From the NCBI RefSeq assembly GCF_030272615.1, contig NC_081406.1:211084997-211148996 (forward strand): a stretch of 64,000 nucleotides of DNA. Direction: 5' to 3'. Shown piece after piece: positions 47,880 through 58,432 of this stretch. Under the pieces are notes generated by a model. That model saw nothing but the letters and a program-made list of their open reading frames with translations, did not search any database and was not told where the DNA came from. Source of the DNA: Cryptomeria japonica. Its lineage: Eukaryota > Streptophyta > Pinopsida > Cupressales > Cupressaceae. Position numbers and translations under genes: made by a program. How positions within the stretch are numbered: position 1 is the first letter of the stretch; each line of letters opens with the position of its first letter.

Positions 47880-48815
47880 GATACAAGTTGAGGACTCATG
47901 TGCAAGTAAATTTCATAAAAGAAAGCAAGTAGACATTATCTTGAATGACATGGAAACAAGCTCATCAACTGCCTAGAAGAGAGCAATTGGAGAAAAGAAG
48001 AGGAAAGTGTTAAAGGGTGATAAATACATAGAGAGTATGCAATACAAACAAACAATGTCTGGAGTATGTGATGTGACGTCTCTAATTTATGTCCAGAGGG
48101 ACTAACTGGTTTTGGAATTCCTGGGAAACCTATTGGGCCATGCTTGGAGGAAATCAATGTGTTCATGCAAGGGCCACCTTTTTTCTATTATGAGAATATT
48201 GCTTTTGCACCGAAGGATATTTGGAAGATAGTATCCAAAAATTTCTATAGTGTGGAACCAGAGTTGGTGGATTCGAAGTACTTTTTTAGCTTCCAGAAGA
48301 CCAAGAGGTTATGTACACAATCTCCTAATAGAAGGGTGATTTAAAGCATTATCTCTCCCCCCCATGACTATTGAGGAAGCACTTCCCCAGACAAAGGATG
48401 GACTCCATGGGATCAAAGAAAAAAATTGAATTGCATAGACTGTAGACAATGTGGTGGTGTCCTTCATGAAGAACTCTGCACTATAATTGAAAATTCACGA
48501 GGGAAACTGCAAGATAGTGAACAAAAATACATTCTTGAAAAGTGAGAAGAATGGAACTTGGTTTGGGTGGGGCTAGGTCAAGTGACTCCTCTAGAGGTTG
48601 ACTAGATAGGAATCATATTAGGATTTGAAAAATATCACACTCATGGAACTTCATGTGCGACTGATCGATTGCGTTGTTTGGGTAATGCATTCCAAATAGA
48701 TACAGTTGCATACCATTTATATGCCTTGAAAGCATCTTATCCTGATGGCATTAAATTAAAGTACTTTCTCTTCTATCTGGTATTGGTGGAGCAGAGGTTG
48801 CATTGACCTAGGCTA
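47880..48815 (+). pseudogene. DRM: Captured DRM-type DNA methyltransferase fragment, left arm
   Basis: DRM enzymes add methyl groups to cytosines de novo, guided by 24-nt siRNAs (RNA-directed DNA methylation). The plus strand reads GFGIPGKPIGPCLEEINVFM, GPPFFYYENIAFAPKDIWK, SVEPELVDSKYF, RGYVHNL, MTIEEALP, WNLVWVG, ILGFEKYHTHG, RLRCLGNAFQIDTVAYHL and, after a shift near 48765, LSLLSGIGGAEVAL. The C-terminal-type motifs (including LGNxFQxDTVAYHL) precede the SAM-binding motif I, the rearranged order unique to DRM. Stops (near 48090, 48344 and 48430) and several shifts destroy the frame. The catalytic Pro-Cys motif IV is absent, so no enzyme can be made. Confidence 0.9.
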
Positions 48816-48819
48816 CATA

Positions 48820-49795
48820 TTTCCGTAGATACAACACAAGTTAAATGTATCCCAGGTCGAAGCAAAGCAACCTCTGCTCCAAAGATCACTAGAAAATAGA
48901 GAAAGAACTTTAATTTAATGCCATTAGGATAAAAGGCTTTAATCAAGATAGATAAATGGTATGCAACTGTATCTATTTGGAATGCATTACCCAAACAACG
49001 CAATCAATCAATCCCACACGAAGTTCCACGAGTGTGATCTTTTTCAAATCCTAATATAATTTCTATCTCGTCAACCTCTAGAGGAGCCACCTGACCTGGC
49101 TCCACCCAAACCAAGATCCATTCTTCGCACTTTTCAAGAATGTATTTCTGTTCACTATCTTACAGTTTCCCTTGTGAATTTTCAATTATAGTGCAGAGTT
49201 CTTCACGAAGGACACCACCACATCGTCTACAGTCTATGCAATTCAATTTTTTTCTTTGATCCCATGGAGGCCATCCTCTATCTAAGGAAGTGCTTCCTCA
49301 ATAGTCATGGGGGGGAGAGGTAATGCTTGAAATCGCCCTTCTATTGGGAGATTGTGTACATAACCTCTTGGTCTTCTAGAAGCCGAAAAGTACTTCGAAT
49401 CCACCAACTCTAGTTCCACACTATAGAAATTTTTGGATATTGTCTTCCAAATATCCTTCGGTGCAAAAGAAATATTATCATAATAGAAAAAAGGTGACCC
49501 TTGCATGAACACATTGATTTCCTCCAAGCGTGGCCCAATAGGTTTCCCAGGAATTCCAAAACCAGTTAGTCCCTCCAGACATAAATTAGAGACATCACAT
49601 CACACACTCCAGACATTGTTTGTTTGTATTGCATACTCTCTATGTATTTATCACCCTTTAACACTTTCCTCTTCTTTTCTCCAATTGCTCTCTTCTAAGC
49701 AGCTGATGAGCTTGTTTCCATGTCATTCAAGATAATGCCTGCTTGCTTTCTTTTACAAAATTTACTTGCACACGAGTCTTCAACTTGTATCTTCT
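48820..49795 (-). pseudogene. DRM: Captured DRM-type DNA methyltransferase fragment, right arm
   Basis: This is the same fragment in reverse. The minus strand reads EEINVFMQGSPFFYYDNIS, FAPKDIWKTISKNFYSVELE, RRPRGYVHNLPIEGRFQALP, PPMTIEEALP, PLEVDEIEIILGFEKDHTRG, RCLGNAFQIDTVAYHLSI, GAEVALLRPGIHLTCVVSTE. It extends through the spacer about 20 residues beyond the left arm before the inverted join. It is better preserved than the left arm in its first 81 codons. One stop arises as TGA where the left arm has CGA (Arg) near 48995, a CpG-type change. Motif IV is again missing. Confidence 0.9.
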
Positions 49796-50064
49796 ACTTC
49801 CACACAGATATAAATTATAATTCACGCTTAGATGATAATTAAATAAAATAAACATTTGTAAAGAAAAGATTTAGTCATTGGATGTTACATATTATTTGAC
49901 GGAAAGATCCTAGACAATTCTTGGAGAAAGGAAACATCATTGATAACCTTTTTTTGCAAATAACACTGAATCAAATAAATAAAAAATGCTTTATGCAATT
50001 TTTATAAGTAGAGCTCGTTCAATGCTTTCATGCACTGACGACAAAGCCGTCTGACCCACAACAT

Positions 50065-50367
50065 CTGATATCGTTGGAATTCCAACAATAATTAAAGAAA
50101 AATCTGACAATGATGCTGTATATTTGACGTCACTTCCTTGTCAGACAATCGTCGAGGAGCAAACATAGCATCTATCAGAATTCTGATCGTATTCCATTGA
50201 AATTATTGGCCGGGGGAGAAAATATAGCCGTCGTCGAAAGAGTTCATAACGTTGTCAAAATTTTGACACAAATGGCATCGTCGGGAAGACCGATGATGAG
50301 TTTTCAATGGTTAAATTGGTCGGAAGTCTGACATGGTCATCGGAAATTAGGCCCAAATGTACTAGTG
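50065..50367 (-). repeat. Right subterminal and terminal region of the CACTA element
   Basis: GTTGGAATTCCAAC, ATCAGAATTCTGAT, GTCAAAATTTTGAC and TCGGAAGTCTGA motifs, several palindromic, lead to the terminus CACTAGTACATTTGGGCC (reversed) at 50367. They match the style of 17640-18401. Confidence 0.82.
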
Positions 50368-50370
50368 AGT

Positions 50371-53181
50371 GAAATATCAGATTTTTTGATATGTCAATAG
50401 CAATAGAGTTATCACAGTGAATAACTACCAGTCCAATGCAATGCACTTTAATCTCCTTCAACATTTGCTTCATCCATAGAACCTGTGTATAGTTAGTAGT
50501 AGTAGCAACATACTCAACTTCAGGAGTAGATAAAGAAGTAAATGATTGTTTCTTGCTGATCCATGAAACTAACTTCTTTCCAAGAAAGAAAAGCTCCATC
50601 AGAAGTACTTTTTCGGTCATCAACATCACCAGCCCAATCTGCATCTGTATATGCACATAAAGTAAAGTCATCATCCTTAGGGTACCACAAACCATATTCT
50701 GATGTACCTTGCAAGTATCTAAATTTTTTTTCACTGCACTCTCATGATTATCTCTAGGATCACTCTGATATCTTGATGCAATACAAACAACATTCATTAT
50801 GTCAGGCCTAGTCCAAGTCAAGTAAAGCAGACCTCCAATCATAGATTTGTATCTTGTAGGATTTACTGGTGCAGAAACATCTTTCCTTGTTAATTTATCA
50901 CTTGTAACCATAGGAGTACTTACTGGTTTAGAATCTATCATACCAAACTTCTTCAACAATTCCCTAGCATACTTAGTTTGACAGATGAAAATACCTTTAT
51001 CAGTCTGAGTAATTTGCAAACCTAAGAAAAATTTCATTTCCCCAATCAAAGACATTTCAAATTCTTTCTCCATGTTCTTAGAAAATTCTATGCACAACTT
51101 ATCTTCACCTCCAAAAATGATGTCGTCAACAAATACTTCAATAATCAACATATTATCATTAGTGACCTTATAATATAAATTATTGTCAGCATTACCTTTA
51201 GTGAAACCAAGTTTCAAAAGATATTTATCTAACCTTGCATACTAAGCTCTAGGTGCCTGTTTCAATCCATATAAAGCTTTCCTTAATCTGCAAACCATGT
51301 TTTTATCATCTGAAAGTGAAAAACCATTAGGTTGTTAAATATAAACTTCCTCATCAAGATCCCCATTCAAAAATGCACACTTAACATCCATCTGATAAAC
51401 TTTGTAGTTTTTATGTGCAACATAGGCAAGAAATAATCTTACAGCTTCAATCCTAGCTACAGGTGCAAAAGTTTCACCATAATCAATTCCTTCCTTCTGA
51501 GAATATCCTTTACAAACCAATCTAGCTTTATTCCTTACAACTTATCCATCTTCATTCAATTTATTCCTAAAAACTCATTTAGTTCCAATAACATTCTTAT
51601 TTTTAGGCCGGGGAGCTAAAGTCCATGTGTTATTCTTCTCAATCTGATCTAATTCTTCTTCCATAGCTTTCAACCAACATTCATATTTACATGCTTCAAT
51701 TACTGATACTAGTTCAACTTGAGAAATTAGACATACCTCATTAGATGCCAATCTCCTTCTTGTCATCACTCCATTGTTCTTATCTCGTGTGATCTGATCT
51801 TCTGAATGATTCAATCTCACATACCTAGGAGTCTTTTGACTCTCTGTTCCTCTTCCCGGTTCTTCAGTTACTATTGAATTTTTTGATATTGTCGGAGTAA
51901 CTGGTTCAACATTCTGTTTTGGTAAAGGTATTACCTATTCAATTATGATCATTTCCACTGGCGGTTCTTGCTCATAAACTCTGATTTGACTTCTATTCAA
52001 CTCATCCACCTTGACATTAGCACTCTCCACAATTCTTTGCTATCTCTTTTTATAACATCTATATGTCTTGCTTTCATTAGAATAGCCAAGAAAAATTCCT
52101 TCATCACATCTAGGATCAAATTTGTCAATAATATCATCTCTCCTGATATAACATTTACTACCAAATATTTTGAAATACTTAATTGTAGGTATATTTCCAA
52201 ACCATAATTCATAAGGTGTCTTACCGGTTTCTCCTTTGATATGTAATTTGTTGAATGTATAAACCACTGTGCTCACTGCTTCTATCTAGTAAATATAAGG
52301 TAGACTAGCTTCCATAATCATTGTTCTAGCACCATCCAAGATAGTTATGTTCTTCCTTTCCACAACTCCATTTTGTTGAGGTGTCTGGGGAGCAGAAAAT
52401 TGTCTCCTTATACCATGCTTCTCACAAAATTTAGTAAACTCACCGAATGTGAATTCTCCACCATGATCTGACCTTAAACATTTAATCTTCATTCATGTCT
52501 CTGTCTCAAATTTAGCCTTAAAGATTTTAAACTTTTCAAAAGCTTCAGATTTATCCCTTAAAAAACTTACCCACATCATTCTAGAATAATCATCAATGAT
52601 TAGCATAAAATATCTATCACCTTGAAAACTTTTAACTCTAGCAGCGCCATACAAATCAGTATGAATAAGATCAAGAACATCATTAGATTTGTCTTGTATA
52701 TTCTTAAAAGAGGTTTTAACCTGTTTTCCCATTTGACATTCTTTACATACCAGATTATAGGGCTTCACAATCTTAGGTATATCTCTAACTGCCTTAGTTG
52801 AACTGATCTTTACAATGCAATCAGAATTCACATGACATAGCCTCTTATTTCATAGCCAACTCTCATCAATTTATGCAATTAAAAATGTCTTCTCATTGGA
52901 ATTCAAATGAAATATATTATCTTTTGTCTGTGTACCAGTTGCAATCTCCAATCCGGATCTATTAATGATTTTGCATTTTCCATCCTTGAACTGTAATTGA
53001 AATCCCTCATCCACCAATTGCCCTACACTCAAAAGATTATTCCTTAAACCTTTAACATAACAAACATTATCAGTATTGTGCTTACCATCTAATGATATAG
53101 TTCTTTTTCCCTTGATAATACATGCTTTGTCATCTCCAAATCTAACCAGACCACCATCAAATTATTGAAAAGATAGAACTT
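50371..53181 (-). pseudogene. Outer Copia pol: protease end, integrase, RT, RNase H start
   Basis: Minus-strand reading from 53181: [185 protein letters not shown]. RNase H: YTDADWAGDVDDRKST and CDNSIAIDISKNLIFHS, where the CACTA element interrupts. Stops occur near 52493, 52286, 51575, 51335 and 51247, with shifts near 50740 and 50600. Confidence 0.9.
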
Positions 53182-53186
53182 CCTTC

Positions 53187-54445
53187 TGTTAGGATAACCA
53201 GTGAACAACTGAGAGGGGGGAGGGGGGGTGAATTAGTTGTTAATAGATTATATCAATCAAACTACTTAATAACCTTTAACTGGAGCACGTAAACATTGAA
53301 TACTGGAATAGCAGAAATAGATACCGGTAAACAATAAAAATTAAGAATAAAACAAAGAATTAACACAATGCAACCATACCACATAACACCATGATTTGTA
53401 CGTGGAAAACCATGGTGGGAAGCCTACCCACAGTCAAATGATACTTCTGCAGAAAGTATGTGATACAATGAGGGGCCTACACATGCAGGAAGGCACACTA
53501 CCTAGAGCGTACTGCTCATTACAACAGAGTCATTGACTACAGAGAGGTTATAACCACCTCAAGATAATTGGACAACAATCTAGAATAATGAACTACCAGA
53601 GATAGCATCTACCATGCCTGATTACAGTCCCGGTTAAGCTTAATACCAGAGGCCTTTGACCTCTTCCTTAAACCCAATTTGATCACCTATGATCAACCAA
53701 ATCTCCTTCGCATATGATATTACATTTCACGACCACGACACACTTATTTCATTCCCATACCATACCCATTCATGATCTACAATGGGATCTTACATCAATT
53801 TATACAAACCCTAAGGCCTAAACCAATTAGGTCAGCCACCTAAAAGATATTACATTAAGATCATTACATACATCCATATTACAATGATATGCCATGTCAT
53901 CTTAAGACCAAAACAACAATAACCAATCCATAAATCATCTCGGTAATGTGTAGAGAACACGTTAACATGATACCGGTCCATAACCTAGATAGGCACTAGA
54001 CCTAATCTAGGTCCACCATGCCAAAGAAATATCATCAGATAGTTGAAGTATGATTAGGGATCGCCTTCTGCATCCTGAATTCCATCTAGAAGCCACACCA
54101 ATAGCACTTAGCATTCGGTCAAGGTTTCTCAGTGAAAGCTCTGTCGGTTAAACCTTAAACCCATGTCGATAAGAGTTTACAAGAGTTTATGATAGCATCT
54201 GATCACCAAGTCAATATCAACTAACCAAAACATGCTCCAGAAGGATGTAACACATAAAACCAAACATATTTTATTGATCCAAACATGTCGAAAGTGTCCA
54301 ACAGATAGTCCCTTCTGTCAATAACACTAGATCTTCTATCGGTAACCAAAAACTGTCTTTTCGGTAACCAACCATAATAGCTAGTGTTGACATCAATGAC
54401 AAAACATCAATGCAACACATAATCAATTTATCCATATTGCCAACA
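53187..54445 (-). repeat. Solo LTR inserted in the outer Copia
   Basis: Runs TGTTAGGATAACC to TTGCCAACA and is flanked by a perfect duplication CCTTC (53182-53186 and 54446-54450). Copia coding sequence resumes on both sides (HHMTGD region to VLSFQ region). It carries the hairpin AACAACT / AGTTGTT at 53204-53241 and the GCACATGCAGG box near 53480. The internal region was lost by recombination between its two LTRs. Confidence 0.93.
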
Positions 54446-54450
54446 CCTTC

Positions 54451-55653
54451 TATCTCCAGTCATATGATGTGAACATTCACTGTCAATTACCCATTCATCC
54501 TTATCTTCAATTTTAGCAGCAAGTGCCTTCTCTTCAGGTACATTCTATTCTAGTGTCGGAACATCTTCCTTGATAGCCAGGAACATCTGTTCCTTTCCAT
54601 TGCCGGAACCACTAGAAGAGTCTTATGTCGGTTGATCATCAAAATCAGCCATACCGTCCTTTTTCGCTATGATTTGTCTTTGTTTTTCCTGTACTTATAG
54701 TTGTTCTAATATCTAGGGCTAGGCTTAAAAGATCTTCTAGATCTCTCTTCAAATCTTGAATTCCCTTAAGGACATCTAGATGCAAAATGACCAGTCTTAT
54801 TACATGCAAAACATTTAAAAAGTTATTTTCCTTCATACTTACTTCCTATCGGTCCTTTAGGTACTCTTCTAGCAAATAGGGCTTCAAGTTGCTCAAATTA
54901 TTTATTTTCTCTCTTCATATCATCCAATTGCTTTGCATATAAAGCTTTCCAATCTTCCTTGTCGGTTGATGACGTAGATGCGTGGAAAGCAGGTTCAGAC
55001 TTCACAGCTCTAGAAGGTCCAAATTCTTCAAGCTCAAAAGAAGATAATTTCCCAACCAAGGTATCTCTATTGACAAAAGTATTAGCTATTGTTCTCAATT
55101 CATTAATTGCAGTAGCCTTCATCTTGTAAGTCGGTGGTAGAGCTCTCAAAAATTTAGAAACAATCTCATCTTCACTCAGAGTTCCACCACAACATTGAAT
55201 TCCTATAACAATCTCATTTACCTTTTCCATGAATGCAGTAATCCTTTCATATTCTTCCATCTTCATGTTTTCATATCTCACCTGGTAACCATCAAGTTTA
55301 GCAATCTTCACAGTAGGGTCACCTTCATTAAGAGTCTCCAACTTATCCCATATATCCTTTCTAGATGATTTGCTAGTTAATCCCATTATTTGTTGATCAC
55401 AAAGTGCACACAAGAGGGCTTCTTTTTCTCTACAATCATTCTCAAGCTCCTTATCCAAGTTTTCCAGAGGAGGATTGCCAGATGCTAGATTATGAGGTAT
55501 AACACCATTCTCTGTGATCTCCCAAATATCCTTACCAAGACATCTTAGATGAGTCTCCATCTGAATCTTCCATACTCTGTAATTTGTTCCATCAAGCCTA
55601 GGAATATCTCTATGAAAGATAGCTCCAGATGAACTTAAACTGTTAGTTGCCAT
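54451..55653 (-). pseudogene. Outer Copia gag and start of protease
   Basis: ATG at 55653 opens 251 codons: IPRLDGTNYRVWKIQMETHL (UBN2-type gag start), KDIWDKLETLNEGDPTVKIA, LSEDEIVSKFLRALPPTYKM, AINELRTIANTF. A stop at 54898-54900 follows MKRENK. Further down come ARRVPKGPIGSKYEGK, a stop, and a zinc knuckle CFACNKTGHFASRCP. The reading then shifts toward the protease signature ending at 54450, where the solo LTR sits. This is the particle-forming protein of the element. Confidence 0.9.
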
Positions 55654-55696
55654 AGGATCTTCCTCAAGCGGTTAAGCTTATGCAGAGAGAACCAAA

Positions 55697-55708
55697 GCTC
55701 TGATACCA
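55697..55708 (-). promoter_or_regulatory. Primer binding site, initiator-Met tRNA
   Basis: The minus strand reads TGGTATCAGAGC, two bases after the 5' LTR. Confidence 0.95.
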
Positions 55709-55710
55709 AT

Positions 55711-56928
55711 TGGTAGATAGTTCAAATAACTGGAAGACAACTGAGGGGGGGGGGGGGGGGTGAATCAGTTGTCACCAGATTACCAGAACCTTAAACAATT
55801 AAAACTTTAATACCAGAATCCAAAAGATCATTACTGGAATGCATAAACCAAATATCAAAATAGCAGATAAACCAATTAAGCATAAACAATAATCAGAGAA
55901 TAAATACCATCCACATGACATCGAGATTTATACGTGGAAAACTCGGTAAAGGGAAAAACCACAGTGGGAAGCCTACCCACAATCAGATAATACTTCTGCA
56001 GTAAGTATGTGAATTATAATTGAGGGGCCTGCACTTGCAGGAAGGCCAACAGCCTAGAGTGCACTTCTCATCACAAAAAGAGTCTCACTCACTACATAGA
56101 AATCCAAACTATAATCTAGAGAAATGAATGAATTGCAAAGATAGAATCTCCTATGCCTGAATACAGTTTTGGTTAAGCTCAATACTAGAGGACTAAATCC
56201 TCTTACATAAACCCAACTCGATCACCAATGATTTACCAAATCTTCTGCCTAAATGATTATTACATTATTTGCACATTACATCCTCACATATGATCTACAA
56301 TGAGATCTTACATCATATATATACAAACCCTCGACCATAAACAATAAGGTCGACCATCAGATAATAAACCGATTACATAATTAAAAAACATGTCAGCTAG
56401 AGACTAAACAAATAATATCCAACCCATAATACATCCCGAAAACACATTGAGAGGTCCAATCCACACGTTATATTAAGCCGGTCCATAACCTAGATAATAT
56501 CGGGACCCAATTTAGGTCCACACGCTAAAACAATGATCTCTAGCAACCAAGTCTTGAACATGATCACCATCAGCATCTTGAAACTCCACCAAATGCCACA
56601 CCAATACCACTTATGCATATCATCAAAGATCTTCATCAAAGCTCTGTCGGTGAAATCCTTGCCGGAACAACAAACCAACCTTTCTAGCAAACATGATAGC
56701 ATCCAATCACTAGATCAAAACCAACTGACTAAACATGAACATGAATAAGCCAATTCCATAACCCAAACATACCAGAGCATACCAGATCATGATGATCCAA
56801 TCCAATGAGAAACCAAACATCCTACTGGGACCAGGAGGATACTGGTAAACAACGAAAAAATAGCTAGTGTTGACATCAATGACAAAACATCAATGCAACA
56901 CATAATCAATTCCTCCAAATGGCCAACA
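55711..56928 (-). repeat. 5' LTR of the outer Copia element
   Basis: Begins TGGTAGATAG (third base changed from TGTTAG) and ends GGCCAACA, followed by ACATT. Hairpin GACAACTGA / TCAGTTGTC at 55736-55773 around an 18-base G-run. Confidence 0.93.
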
Positions 56929-56933
56929 ACATT

Positions 56934-57674
56934 CTGATGCATTATCCAGATTGAACTTTCTTCATCTAAATTAATTGTAATGTTTTATATATTAAAAGAA
57001 GCCAAAACAAGGGGGCTGACCCAAGTACAGGACAAAGAAATAGTGGCAAGCCAACTGTCAGCACAGTAGCAACAAAATTATAGCCCCCTCAACTTTCCTC
57101 TATCAAAAACAATAATCATTCTACACATGTTCATCAGATATATAAAAGTCTTAATAAATATTTTAAACATTTTCCATGTAGGGCAACTGGTAGATAAGTT
57201 CAAACATAAACATAAATTAAAACTATAAGCTCGGAGGCTACTAGGGCCGAACAAAAAACTAGAGGTCTAAGACATAGAGGCGAACTATTTCTTTTTTCCA
57301 TGGCTCCTGTTGGGGAGGAGCTTCCTAGCCCATTCCTTGGTGAGGAATTTTAAGAGGGCCTTGTAGTCATCATCCTCGTTGCCTTTTCCTTTAATAGTAC
57401 TTTCCTGCATAAGACACAAAGTGGTCACCGAACAACGCATAATGTTCAAAGCAAACTTGGAGACATCCTGCAACTTGTTTTCCATGGCCTCCATCCTGTT
57501 GGTGATTTCCTGCAAATTGTCAAACAAACCCTCCACTTTGTTACCCAACTCTGCCAGGTTGTTGTCCTCTTCCTCCTTTATGCTGCTCACTTCTTCCACC
57601 ACCATCATCTTATCGAACCTGAGAGTCAGGGAGGGAGATTTTGTCTGAGATTTGGGGCCGGCCTCCGAACTCAT
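56934..57674 (-). mobile_element. LINE 3' end with a short coiled-coil ORF
   Basis: Minus-strand order: ATG at 57674, a 129-codon ORF ending at 57285, then a 3' region with GGGTCAGCCCCCTTGTTTTG and the tail CTTTTAATATATAAAAC near 56985, typical of plant L1 elements. The ORF is open and predicted coiled coil in the middle (LAELGNKVEGLFDNLQEI; RMEAMENKLQDVSKFAL), with a basic tail (LLPNRSHGKKK). I do not recognise its family. It resembles in design the C-terminal half of the extra ORF at 6058-7751, which also sits directly before a LINE tail. Confidence 0.55.
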
Positions 57675-58170
57675 GGAATGTTTTGGAATTAACCTATATA
57701 TGTTATGTAAGAGTGTTTTACATTCTTTGTAAAATTATAATTATAATTGATAGACTATGTAAATTCAACCCCTAATCACCAAATTCAACCCCTAATCACC
57801 CCAAATCTATGCCCTTGTATTAGTTGAAAGACAAGAGCCAATGAAGACTTTCTAGAAAATGTTACAATAAAACTATACATTGAGTACTTGGGCAAATTTG
57901 GAGAAACAAAATAAGTCCATGATATTTGAATGACCCAAGCTATCAAACTTAACCCTAGATTGTATAAAGGATTGGTCTAGAGTCCAAAACATTCATCTAA
58001 CCAAAAAATTAAAATTTCTAAACAATAACACAAAATATGCTACAAACTTCATTAAATATCTTTTTAGTGAACAAACCAAGTACTACCACCCTCCTTTATA
58101 TTTACTTTACTAAAATAAATATTATAATTATGTAGTTTATCTATCCTATTCACCATTATCTAATCTATGT
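57675..58170. other. No gene recognised
   Basis: AT-rich DNA containing a 20-base direct repeat (AAATTCAACCCCTAATCACC twice, near 57763-57802). Confidence 0.6.
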
Positions 58171-58432
58171 TTTTAATAATAGTAAACAAAAAAACAAGGG
58201 TGTTGGCCCATTATACAAACAAGTCAAAGGCTACATAATAGAAAATGCAACAAAACAAGGGTAATGACCCTATACAAGCTCAGGTCAAATGGGCCAATGA
58301 TAGTAGGTCGGAAGACCGCTATTAAAAATCCTATCAAACCATCAACAACACAATAGCAGAAAGCTACGATCCCAACTCAAGATTGGGAAGAATCACCCAC
58401 AACACAAATCAGAAGAGTATGGTGGGGGGGAG
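58171..58432 (-). mobile_element. LINE-like 3' tail (interrupted element, distal part)
   Basis: The minus strand carries GGGTCATTACCCTTGTTTTG and GGCCAACACCCTTG, then TTGTTTACTATTATTAAAAAC, an L1-like 3' UTR. Its upstream part is separated by the solo LTR 58433-62124 and probably continues at 62130. Confidence 0.45.

Larger units (their letters stand above)
47608..50064. repeat. 1.2 kb inverted repeat built from a DRM methyltransferase fragment
   Basis: The left arm (47608-48801) and right arm (48867-50064) are reverse complements, from ATGTTGTGGGTCAG outward to GGAGCAGAGGTTGC at the apex, with a 65-base spacer. Over one ~235-base stretch I counted about 13 differences, so the arms are similar but not young. 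Each arm holds non-coding DNA at its base (outer ~270 bases) and DRM coding sequence toward the apex. Transcription through it would produce a long double-stranded hairpin. Confidence 0.93.
34049..50367. mobile_element. CACTA (EnSpm/CMC) transposon carrying host gene fragments
   Basis: The left end reads CACTGATACATTTGGCC and the right end, reversed, CACTAGTACATTTGGGCC, extended by TTCCGA(C/T)G. They are near-perfect inverted repeats starting CACT(A/G), with a 3-bp AGT duplication. Subterminal GTCGAAATTCC / TCAGAATTCCGACG motifs occur at both ends. The host Copia RNase H reads through correctly when the element is excised. Subtracting a nested Copia, the element is about 8.7 kb. I find no transposase, so it looks non-autonomous. 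It contains a DRM methyltransferase inverted duplication and possible PPR fragments. Confidence 0.9.
32286..56928 (-). mobile_element. Ty1/copia element expanded to 24.6 kb by nested insertions
   Basis: LTRs of about 1.2 kb, the ACATT duplication, primer site, gag, pol and polypurine tract all agree on one minus-strand Copia element. Its own sequence is roughly 7 kb. The remainder is a CACTA transposon (34049-50367) in RNase H and a solo LTR (53187-54445) near the protease/integrase boundary. The gag and pol frames carry stops and shifts. Confidence 0.93.

Noticed and set aside
48144-49527. Two mirror-image ORFs starting MEEINVFMQG looked at first like a new transposase pair
   Set aside because: Surrounding translation in all frames shows DRM methyltransferase motifs in order, so they are two arms of a captured host fragment, not element genes.
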